Positions 15,163 to 22,169 of a DNA stretch of 64,000 bases are shown piece after piece. How positions within the stretch are numbered: the stretch's first letter is position 1; each line of letters opens with the position of its first letter. The notes under the pieces are model-generated. The model was not told the origin of the DNA. It did not search any database and saw nothing but the letters and a program-made list of their open reading frames with translations. The position numbers were made by a program, and so were the translations under genes. This DNA comes from Actinomycetospora sp. NBRC 106378 (GTDB lineage: Bacteria > Actinomycetota > Actinomycetes > Mycobacteriales > Pseudonocardiaceae): NCBI RefSeq assembly GCF_030269685.1, contig NZ_BSTT01000019.1, forward strand, positions 1-64,000, given 5' to 3'.

Positions 15163-16494
15163 CTACTGGCCGCGGAAGCGGTTGATGCCCTCGAGGTGCC
15201 GCTCGCGCAGCTCCGGGTTCGTGACGCCCAGACCCTCCTCCGGGGCGAGGCAGAGCACGCCGACCTTGCCCTGGTGGGAGTTGTGGTGGACGTCGTTGGC
15301 CGCCTCGCCGGTCTCCTCGAGCGCGTAGCTCTTCGAGACCGTCGGGTGGATCTTGCCCTGGGCCACCAGGCGGTTCGCCAGGTAGGCCTCCTTGTAGTTC
15401 GCGAAGTGCGACCCGATGATCCGCTTGAGGTTCATCCACAGGTAGCGGTTGTCGTACTGGTGCATAAAGCCCGAGGTCGACGCACAGGTGACGATCGTGC
15501 CGCCGCGCTTGGCGACGTAGACCGACGCGCCGAAGGTCTCGCGGCCCGGGTGCTCGAAGACGATGTCGGGGTCGTCGCCGCCGGTCAGCTCACGGATCTT
15601 CGCGCCGAAGCGCTTCCACTCCCGGGGGTCCTGGGTCTCGGGGTCGGACCAGAACTTGTAGCCCTCGGCCGAGCGGTCGATGATCAGCTCGGCGCCCATC
15701 CGGCGGCAGAGCTCGGCCTTCTCCGGGGAGGAGACGACGCACACCGGGGTGGCGCCGCCGTTGAGCGCGAACTGGGTGGCGTACGAGCCCAGGCCGCCCG
15801 AGGCGCCCCAGATGAGGACGACGTCGCCCTGGGTCATGTTTGCGCCGTTGTGGCTGACCAGCTGCCGGTAGGCGGTGGAGTTGACCAGCCCGGGGGAGGC
15901 GGCCTCCTCCCAGGTCAGGTGGTCCGGCTTCGGCATGAGCTGGTTGGTCTTCACCAGCGCCATGTCGGCGAGGCCGCCGAAGTTGGTCTCGAAGCCCCAG
16001 ATGCGCTGCTCGGGGTCCATCATCGTGTCGTCGTGGCCGTCGGGGCTCTCCAGCTCCACCGAGAGGCAGTGCGCGACGACCTTGTCGCCGGGCTTCCACA
16101 TCTGCACGCCCGGACCGACCTTGAGCACGACGCCCGCGAGGTCGGAGCCCACCACGTGGTAGGGCAGGTCGTGGCGCTTCGCGAGGTCGGAGATCCGGCC
16201 GTAGCGCTTGAGGAAGCCGAAGGTGGACACCGGCTCGAAGATCGAGGTCCACACGGTGTTGTAGTTGATGGCGCTGGCCATGACGGCCACGAGCGCCTCG
16301 CCGGGAGCGACCTCGGGCGTCGGCACCTCGTCGAGGTGCAGCGACTTGCGCGGGTCCTTCTCCTTCGAGGACATGCCGGCGAACATGTCGGCCTCGTCGG
16401 CGTGCACCGTGATGCCCCGGTAGGACTCGGGGACGGTCATGGAGCCGATGCCGGCCAGATCGTCGGCGAGGATGGCGTCGCGGATTTGCTGCAC
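15163..16494 (-). CDS. ccrA: Crotonyl-CoA carboxylase/reductase
   Basis: 443 residues from ATG 16494, the usual CCR length. An MDR-type reductase with the CCR-specific N-terminus (PESYRGITVHADEADMF), SAINYNTVW, FETNFGG and the late HHNSHQGK segment; in characterised CCRs the Asn, Phe/Glu and His of these segments bind CO2. The NADPH fold is VLIWGASGGLGSYATQ. It reductively carboxylates crotonyl-CoA to ethylmalonyl-CoA, either in the ethylmalonyl-CoA pathway or to supply polyketide extender units. The epimerase 74 bp upstream and divergent meaB favour C4/C5-dicarboxyl-CoA metabolism. Confidence 0.95.
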   Translation of the reverse strand: MQQIRDAILADDLAGIGSMTVPESYRGITVHADEADMFAGMSSKEKDPRKSLHLDEVPTPEVAPGEALVAVMASAINYNTVWTSIFEPVSTFGFLKRYGRISDLAKRHDLPYHVVGSDLAGVVLKVGPGVQMWKPGDKVVAHCLSVELESPDGHDDTMMDPEQRIWGFETNFGGLADMALVKTNQLMPKPDHLTWEEAASPGLVNSTAYRQLVSHNGANMTQGDVVLIWGASGGLGSYATQFALNGGATPVCVVSSPEKAELCRRMGAELIIDRSAEGYKFWSDPETQDPREWKRFGAKIRELTGGDDPDIVFEHPGRETFGASVYVAKRGGTIVTCASTSGFMHQYDNRYLWMNLKRIIGSHFANYKEAYLANRLVAQGKIHPTVSKSYALEETGEAANDVHHNSHQGKVGVLCLAPEEGLGVTNPELRERHLEGINRFRGQ

Positions 16495-16568
16495 TGGAAC
16501 TTGCCTCCGGGAGGGTCGGGTGCGGTGAGGCTACCGACGAGTAGGTACGACGAGAAGGGTGACGTCGG

Positions 16569-17018
16569 TCAGTGGCCGGCTGCGGGCTGCACCAGCTCGA
16601 CGAGGACGCCACCGGCGTCCTTCGGGTGCACGAAGTTCACGCGGGAGTCGGCGGTGCCGCGGCGGGCCTGGGAATAGAGCAGCCGGACCCCCTTCTCGCG
16701 GAGCTTCGCGGCGGTGTCCTCGACGTCGCGCACGCGGTACGCGACCTGCTGCAGGCCGGGCCCGTTGCGGCCGATGAACTTCGCGATCGTGGAGTTCTCG
16801 TTCAGCGGAGCGAGCAACTGGATCGCCGTGCCCGAGGGGTCGTCGGGGGCGTGGAGCATGGCCTCGCGGACGCCCTGCTCCTCGTTGGTCTCGGTGTGGG
16901 TGGCCTCGAGACCCAGCGTGCGGGCGTACCAGGCGATGGCCTCGTCGAGGTCCGGTACGGCGATGCCGACGTGGTCCACGGCGACGATGCCGACCGCTGC
17001 GTCCAGCTGTGCAGTCAT
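16569..17018 (-). CDS. Methylmalonyl-CoA epimerase
   Basis: 149 residues from ATG 17018. A VOC-fold protein whose two beta-alpha-beta-beta-beta modules begin VDHVGIAVPDLDEAIAWY and HHx-type LQQVAYRVRDVEDT; metal ligands would be the His of DHVGIAV, the His/Gln-region of the second module and the Glu of VLVELVQP. It interconverts (2R)- and (2S)-methylmalonyl-CoA and in this pathway also ethylmalonyl-CoA. It lies upstream of ccrA on the same strand, and 110 bp from the divergent meaB gene. Length and motifs are normal for the family. Confidence 0.92.
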   Translation of the reverse strand: MTAQLDAAVGIVAVDHVGIAVPDLDEAIAWYARTLGLEATHTETNEEQGVREAMLHAPDDPSGTAIQLLAPLNENSTIAKFIGRNGPGLQQVAYRVRDVEDTAAKLREKGVRLLYSQARRGTADSRVNFVHPKDAGGVLVELVQPAAGH

Positions 17019-17128
17019 GCTCGGGACACTAAGCGACTGAATCGAGCCGCCAAGCAGGTGACGGCCACCACCCCGACCTCGGACGGGTGACCCTGTCCCG
17101 ACGGCCGGGTCCTGCCACGATCGCCGAC

Positions 17129-18091
17129 GTGCCCGACCTGACCGACCTCGTCTCCCGCGCCCGAGAGGGCTCCCCGCGCGCCGTCGCGCAGCTCGTGTCG
17201 ATGGTGGAGGACGGTGGCCCGGCCGTGCGGGAGCTCGCCGCGGCGCTGGCCCCGCACGCGGGTCACGCGCTGGTCGTGGGCCTCACCGGCTCGCCCGGGG
17301 TGGGGAAGTCGACCACCACCTCGGCGCTGGTCTCCCAGCTGCGGGGTTCCGGACGGCGGGTGGGGGTGCTCGCCGTCGACCCCAGCTCCCCGTTCTCCGG
17401 CGGCGCGCTGCTCGGCGACCGGGTGCGGATGAGCGAGCACGCCACCGACCCGGGCGTGTTCATCCGGTCGATGGCCACCCGCGGCCACCTCGGCGGGCTC
17501 TCGGCGGCGGCCCCGCAGGCGTTGCGGGTGCTCGACGCCGCCGGGTGCGACGTGGTGCTGGTCGAGACCGTGGGCGTCGGTCAGTCCGAGGTGGAGGTCG
17601 TGGCCCTCGCGGACACCACCGTCGTCCTCCTCGCGCCGGGGATGGGGGACGGCATCCAGGCGACGAAGGCGGGGATCCTCGAGATCGCCGACGTGTTCTG
17701 CGTGAACAAGGCCGACCGGGAGGGCGCGGACACCACGATCCGCGAGATCGAGAACGCCATGGCGATGGGACGGCGCGGCACCGGGCCGCAGTGGCGGGCG
17801 CCGGTCGTACGGACCGTGGCCTCGGCCGGGCGCGGCATCGACGACCTGCTCGCCGCGATCGACGCCCACCGCGCGTGGATGGCGGAGCACGGCCGGGCCG
17901 ACGAGGGCCGTCGACGCCGGGCCCGGGCCGAGATCGAGGCGATCGCCCTGGCCGACCTGCGCGCGCAGCTGCGGGCGGTCTCGGGGTCGGCGGCGCTGGA
18001 CTCGCTCGCCGCGGAGGTCGCGGGCGGGGACCTCGACCCGTTCACCGCCGCCGAGCGGCTGCGGTCCGCCGCGCTCGACGACCGAGGTTGA
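17129..18091 (+). CDS. meaB: MeaB/ArgK-type G-protein chaperone of B12 mutases
   Basis: 320 residues from GTG 17129 (VPDLTDLVSRARE); an in-frame GTG at 17087 would add 14 residues. It is a SIMIBI GTPase: P-loop GSPGVGKSTTTSAL, Switch-type DPSSPFSGGALLGDRVRM, VETVGVGQSEVEV (Walker B/switch II) and VNKADREGAD (NKxD). MeaB protects and reloads methylmalonyl-CoA mutase with adenosylcobalamin. No mutase gene is present in the window, so its client is encoded elsewhere. It is divergent from the epimerase and ccrA. Confidence 0.93.
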   Translation: MPDLTDLVSRAREGSPRAVAQLVSMVEDGGPAVRELAAALAPHAGHALVVGLTGSPGVGKSTTTSALVSQLRGSGRRVGVLAVDPSSPFSGGALLGDRVRMSEHATDPGVFIRSMATRGHLGGLSAAAPQALRVLDAAGCDVVLVETVGVGQSEVEVVALADTTVVLLAPGMGDGIQATKAGILEIADVFCVNKADREGADTTIREIENAMAMGRRGTGPQWRAPVVRTVASAGRGIDDLLAAIDAHRAWMAEHGRADEGRRRRARAEIEAIALADLRAQLRAVSGSAALDSLAAEVAGGDLDPFTAAERLRSAALDDRG

Positions 18092-18326
18092 CGGGGGTCG
18101 GGTGCATGATCCGCCCACGGGAGACGCAGCGCGGCGGAGCTCGACCGGGTCGGGCGGCGGGAGGGGGCGGCGATGACGTGCTGGTGGGTGGTCACGCTGA
18201 TGGCGTTGGCGCAGGGGGCGGACTACGCGGGCCGGTGGCGACGGCGGCGGCGCGGTCGTGGCGCCCACCGCGGCCGGCGGGGCGCGATGCGGGAGTGGCC
18301 GGGCGGGCACCCCGGGCGGCGAGGCG
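18092..18326. other. Intergenic region with one family 4 repeat
   Basis: No gene was found between meaB and the M56 protease gene. The reverse-oriented family 4 repeat lies at 18118-18145, 26 bp past the meaB stop. The rest is GC-rich spacer without a recognisable signal. Confidence 0.5.
18118..18145 (-). repeat. Dispersed 28-bp repeat, family 4 copy 3 (reverse)
   Basis: Reads CGGGAGACGCAGCGCGGCGG then AGCTCGAC on the plus strand: the reverse complement of the 8209 copy with one mismatch. Confidence 0.75.
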
Positions 18327-19250
18327 TCAGCGCACGCCGACGGTGGGCAGGGCGTCGGTGAGCCACGGGATCACGATGGTGACCGTCGGGACGACGACGA
18401 GGGCCACCGCCGCGAGGTAGGTGCCGACGGCGAGCGCCCGGCCGCCGTGCACGCACGCGCGGATCCGGTCGAGCCGTTCGACCACGTCGGAGCCGTAGCC
18501 GGCCCGGCCGCTGGAGGCGAACGCGTCGAGGGCGCCCGCCATGGCGTCGTCGCCGACCCGCCGCCGACCGGCGTCGTCGGCGAGCATCTCGAGCAGCAGG
18601 GCCACGGCGTCGCGGGCCTCGCGGCTGCGCACGACCACGGGGAACGCGCGGTGCAGGGCGGTGAAGCCCTCGCGGACGAGGTCGTGCCGGGCGGCGAGGT
18701 GGGCCTGCTCGTGGGCGATGACGGCGCGCAGCTCCCGGGGGCAGAGCGTCTCCAGGGCCGCGCCGGTCACCACCACGCGGCCCTCGCGCCCGACGCGGCC
18801 GGGCACGCAGTACGCGAACGGCACGGCGCCGTCGAGCACCCGCAGGACGATGCCCGCCCGGAGCGTGCCCCCCGCGTCGAACTCCTCGGCCCGGGCCAGC
18901 AGGTCGATCATGTCGCGGTGCCGGGCCCGACGGACCCGGGTCCGCACGGCGAGCAGCACGAGCACCACCACGAGCCGCACGACGATCAGCCCCGCGAGCA
19001 CCGCGGCGGCGCCGACCGCGATCGCCAGCGCGATACCGGTGCGCTCCTCGGGGTGGAGGAACACGCGCAGGAGCGCCTCCGGGGCGGCGAGGGCGCTGCC
19101 CACCGCCGCGAGGACGGCGGCGACCGCCACCGACTGCCAGAGCACGATCGCCGCGCGGGGCACGGACCGGGTCCACCGCGCCCGCGCCAGCAGGGCGGGC
19201 ACGGGCCCGGCCAGCACGAGGGCGAGCCCCGTCAGCCACACCGACGCCAT
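18327..19250 (-). CDS. M56-family membrane protease (BlaR/MecR-like, no sensor domain)
   Basis: 307 residues from ATG 19250. Hydrophobic helices lie at about residues 3-22, 34-55, 73-101 and 285-302. The zinc-protease motif is HEQAH at 180-184, with LEMLADDAG downstream likely supplying the third ligand. This is the M56 peptidase part of BlaR1; the extracellular penicillin-binding domain is absent, so the activating signal is unlikely to be a covalently bound beta-lactam. It follows the BlaI gene by 32 bp, the standard pair in which the protease relieves BlaI repression. Confidence 0.9.
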   Translation of the reverse strand: MASVWLTGLALVLAGPVPALLARARWTRSVPRAAIVLWQSVAVAAVLAAVGSALAAPEALLRVFLHPEERTGIALAIAVGAAAVLAGLIVVRLVVVLVLLAVRTRVRRARHRDMIDLLARAEEFDAGGTLRAGIVLRVLDGAVPFAYCVPGRVGREGRVVVTGAALETLCPRELRAVIAHEQAHLAARHDLVREGFTALHRAFPVVVRSREARDAVALLLEMLADDAGRRRVGDDAMAGALDAFASSGRAGYGSDVVERLDRIRACVHGGRALAVGTYLAAVALVVVPTVTIVIPWLTDALPTVGVR

Positions 19251-19282
19251 GACGAGTCAGTGTGGCGTGTACGTGGTGGTTC

Positions 19283-19693
19283 TCACGACTCGGGTGATCC
19301 GCCGGCCGGGCGTGGCGTGCCGTGCGCCGGCGTGTCGAGGGCCCGACGCAGGGTCGCGGCCTCCTCCGGGCCGACCCGGTCGACGAAGGCGACCAGGGCG
19401 GCCGTGCGGTCCTCGCCGACGTCGCCGAGCGCGTCGAGCATCAGCTCGGCGGCCATCTGCTCCCGGCTCGAGGCGGCGGCGTAGCGGTAGGCCTTGCCGT
19501 CCCGTTCCTGCCTGACCAGCCCTTTCTTGGCCAGGCGGCCCAGGACGGTCATCACGGTGGTGTAGGCGAGCTCGCGCTCCAGTCGATCGTGGACGTCCCG
19601 CACGGTGAGCGGCTCCTCCGCCGACCACAGCTGCGCCATGACCGCGCGTTCGAGCTCTCCGAGGGCCACGCCGAGGAGTGTACCCAGTGACAC
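19283..19693 (-). CDS. blaI: BlaI/MecI-family transcriptional repressor
   Basis: 136 residues from GTG 19693. The winged helix spans residues about 10-80: ELERAVMAQLWSAEEPLTVR, then DVHDRLERELAYTTVMTVLG, then LAKKGLVRQERDGKAYRY. The C-terminal helix is the dimerisation and protease-cleavage region. BlaI proteins bind CTAC/GTAG-type dyads and are cleaved by an M56 partner, which is the next gene. The promoter region is shared with cydA, 77 bp away in the opposite direction, and contains two such dyads. Confidence 0.9.
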   Translation of the reverse strand: MSLGTLLGVALGELERAVMAQLWSAEEPLTVRDVHDRLERELAYTTVMTVLGRLAKKGLVRQERDGKAYRYAAASSREQMAAELMLDALGDVGEDRTAALVAFVDRVGPEEAATLRRALDTPAHGTPRPAGGSPES

Positions 19694-19717
19694 AGGGTGC
19701 CAACGACCCCTGTCGTA

Positions 19718-19752
19718 CTACCGTCGGTCGTAGGTACTACGAAGCGTCGTAG
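19718..19752. promoter_or_regulatory. Two tandem CTAC-N8-GTAG dyads (candidate BlaI operators)
   Basis: CTAC at 19718-19721 pairs with GTAG at 19730-19733; CTAC at 19737-19740 pairs with GTAG at 19749-19752. Both have an 8-base spacer and centres 19 bp apart. The second dyad is extended (ACTACGA/TCGTAGT). Known BlaI operators in actinobacteria are built on TACTAC/GTAGTA-like half-sites. The cydA ribosome site AGGAGG is at 19758-19763. Confidence 0.72.
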
Positions 19753-19770
19753 TCGACAGGAGGTCGGGTC

Positions 19771-21180
19771 GTGACCGCACTGGAGCTCTCACGCCTGCAG
19801 TTCGCCGTCGTCACCGTCTACCACTACCTGTTCGTCCCGCTGTCGATCTCGCTCTCGGCGTTGACGGCGGGCCTGCAGACGGCGTGGTGGCGCACCAGGG
19901 ACGAGCGGTACTCGCGGGCCACCCTGCTGGCCGGGAAACTGCTGATGGCCACCTTCGCCGTGGGGGTGGTGACCGGGCTGGTCCAGGAGTTCCAGTTCGG
20001 GCTCTCCTGGTCGGCGTTCGCGCAGTACTACGGCGACGTCTTCGGCCCCACCCTGGCGATCGAGGGCATGCTCGCGTTCTTCCTCGAGGCCACGTTCCTG
20101 GGTCTGTGGTGGTTCGGCCGCGACCGGCTCCGGCCCGGGCTGCACCTCGCGACCATCTGGGTGGTCGCCGTCGGCACCCTCATCTCGGCCTACGTGATCC
20201 TCGCGGCCAACGCCTTCATGCAGCACCCGGTCGGCGCCACGATCGACCCGGCGACCGGGCGGGCGGTGCTGGGCAGCTTCGGCGCCCTGCTGACCAATCC
20301 CGTCGTCGTCGCGTCCTTCCCGCACACCATCGCGGGGGCCTTCATGGCCGGAGGAGCGCTGCTCCTGGCGATCGGGATGTGGCGGCGCCGGGACGACGCC
20401 GTGCAGGGCCCGACCTGGCGCGTCCTCGCCCGCGTCGGAGCGTGGACGACCCTCGTCGGCGGCGCCGCGGTGAGCCTCACCGGCGACGTGCTGGGCAAGG
20501 TGATGACCGCGGTCCAGCCCATGAAGATGGCCTCGGCCGAGGCGCTCTACGAGACCACCTCGCACGCCCCGTTCAGCCTGTTCGCGATCCAGCTGCCCGG
20601 CATGGAGCAGCCGTGGTCGATCGACGTTCCGTGGCTGCTGAGCTTCCTTGCCACCGGCGACCCGACCGCCACCGTGCAGGGCATCGACGACCTCCAGCGC
20701 CAGTACGAGCTGCAGTTCGGTCCCGGGAACTACACGCCCTGGATCCCGGTCGCCTACTGGACGTTCCGGCTGATGATCGGGCTCGGCGTCGCCGCGACCG
20801 CGGCCGCCGCCTACGTCCTCTGGCGCACCCGTCGCGGCCGGGACCTCACGCCCGCCTGGTTCGCCGACCGCTGGCTGCTCCGCTTCCTCTGGGTGCTGCC
20901 GGTCCTGCCCACGGCGGCCGCGACCTTCGGCTGGCTGTTCACCGAGACCGCCCGGCAGCCCTGGCTCGTGTTCGGGCTGTTCCAGACCCGCGACGGCGTC
21001 TCGCCCACCCTCACCCCCGTCGAACTGGTGGCCTCGCTCGCCGGGTTCGCCCTGGTCTACGGCGTCCTCGCGGTGGTCTGGGTCCGTCTCGTGCTGCACG
21101 TCTCGCGCCAGGAACCGACGCCGTTGCACCCGACGGCGGAGGAGAGCCGCCCCGAGCCCGTGCTGGAGATGAGCTACTGA
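19771..21180 (+). CDS. cydA: Cytochrome bd ubiquinol/menaquinol oxidase subunit I
   Basis: 469 residues from GTG 19771, seven bases after AGGAGG. His18 in the VYHYLFVPLSI segment is the b595 ligand; SFPHTIAGAFM carries the b558 histidine and VQPMKMASAEALYET the conserved region before the Q-loop. The Q-loop is of the short type. The conserved GWLFTETARQPW differs slightly from the usual GRQPW context. The oxidase reduces O2 to water with quinol and has high oxygen affinity. It starts the cydA-cydB-cydDC operon, with one-base and four-base overlaps. Confidence 0.96.
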   Translation: MTALELSRLQFAVVTVYHYLFVPLSISLSALTAGLQTAWWRTRDERYSRATLLAGKLLMATFAVGVVTGLVQEFQFGLSWSAFAQYYGDVFGPTLAIEGMLAFFLEATFLGLWWFGRDRLRPGLHLATIWVVAVGTLISAYVILAANAFMQHPVGATIDPATGRAVLGSFGALLTNPVVVASFPHTIAGAFMAGGALLLAIGMWRRRDDAVQGPTWRVLARVGAWTTLVGGAAVSLTGDVLGKVMTAVQPMKMASAEALYETTSHAPFSLFAIQLPGMEQPWSIDVPWLLSFLATGDPTATVQGIDDLQRQYELQFGPGNYTPWIPVAYWTFRLMIGLGVAATAAAAYVLWRTRRGRDLTPAWFADRWLLRFLWVLPVLPTAAATFGWLFTETARQPWLVFGLFQTRDGVSPTLTPVELVASLAGFALVYGVLAVVWVRLVLHVSRQEPTPLHPTAEESRPEPVLEMSY

Positions 21181-22169
21181 TGGAGATCCTCTGGTTCGCG
21201 CTCGCGGTCCTCTGCTGGGTGCTGTTCTTCGCCCTCGAGGGCTTCGACTTCGGCGTCGGCATGCTCGCCCCGGCCCTCGGCCGCGACGACCACGAGCGCG
21301 GGGCGGCGATCCGCACCGTCGGACCCGTCTGGGACGGCAACGAGGTGTGGCTGGTCGCCGCGATCGGCGTGACCTTCGCGGCCTTCCCCGACTGGTACGC
21401 CGCCCTGCTCTCCGGGCTCTACCTGCCGATGGTGCTGGTGCTGCTCGCGCTCGCCGCACGCGGCGTCGCGATCGAGTTCCGCGGCAAGGTCGACACCCCG
21501 GCGTGGCGCCGGCGCTGCGAGGTCACCCTCGCCGTCTCCTCCTTCGTGACGGCAGGTCTGTTCGGTGCCGTCGTCGCCGTCGCGACGACGGGGCTCGCGC
21601 TCGACCCGACGGGCGCCGTCGTCGGGAGCGGGCTCGGGCGCACGCTCGGCCCGCTCCTGTCGTGGCCCGCGCTCGTCGGTGCGGTGCTCGGGGTCCTCGC
21701 GGCCCTCGTGCAGGGCGCGACGTTCCTGGGCCTGCGGACGACCGGTCCGGTGCGGGCGCGGGCGCGGCGGGTGGCCGTGGCCTCGGCCGTGGTGGGCGCG
21801 GTCGTCGCCGCCGGGGTCGGCGTGGCCGTCGGGGGGCTCGCGGCGCTGTTCGCCGGGGTGGTGGCCCTGCTCGGGGTCGCCACGGCCGTCGCCGCCGGGT
21901 GGCGCCACGAGGGCACGGCGTTCGCCGCGGCGACCCTCGGGGTGGTCGGGGCGGTCGTCGCGGCCTTCACCGCGCACGTGCCGGTGGTCCTGCCCTCGAC
22001 GCTGGACCCGGCGTCGTCGTTGACCATCACCGGCGCGGCCGCGTCGCCGTACGCCCTCACGGTGATCACGGTCGGCGCGGTGCTGATCCTGCCGGGCGTC
22101 GTGGCCTACCAGGCGTTCTCGTACTGGGTGTTCCGCCGGCGGGTGGCCAGTGAACGGGTGGCGGCGTGA
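21180..22169 (+). CDS. cydB: Cytochrome bd oxidase subunit II
   Basis: 329 residues; the ATG overlaps the last base of the cydA stop (TGATG). The start MEILWFALAVLCWVLFFALE runs into GFDFGVGMLAPALGRD and the conserved TVGPVWDGNEVWLVAAIG, both CydB hallmarks. Eight to nine hydrophobic helices follow, ending in YQAFSYWVFRRRV. It carries no haem ligand set of its own and completes the oxidase dimer. Confidence 0.96.
   Translation: MEILWFALAVLCWVLFFALEGFDFGVGMLAPALGRDDHERGAAIRTVGPVWDGNEVWLVAAIGVTFAAFPDWYAALLSGLYLPMVLVLLALAARGVAIEFRGKVDTPAWRRRCEVTLAVSSFVTAGLFGAVVAVATTGLALDPTGAVVGSGLGRTLGPLLSWPALVGAVLGVLAALVQGATFLGLRTTGPVRARARRVAVASAVVGAVVAAGVGVAVGGLAALFAGVVALLGVATAVAAGWRHEGTAFAAATLGVVGAVVAAFTAHVPVVLPSTLDPASSLTITGAAASPYALTVITVGAVLILPGVVAYQAFSYWVFRRRVASERVAA

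Noticed and set aside
18327..19250. Full BlaR1 beta-lactam sensor
   Set aside because: The protein ends at 307 residues and lacks the extracellular penicillin-binding domain, so it is annotated only as an M56 protease.
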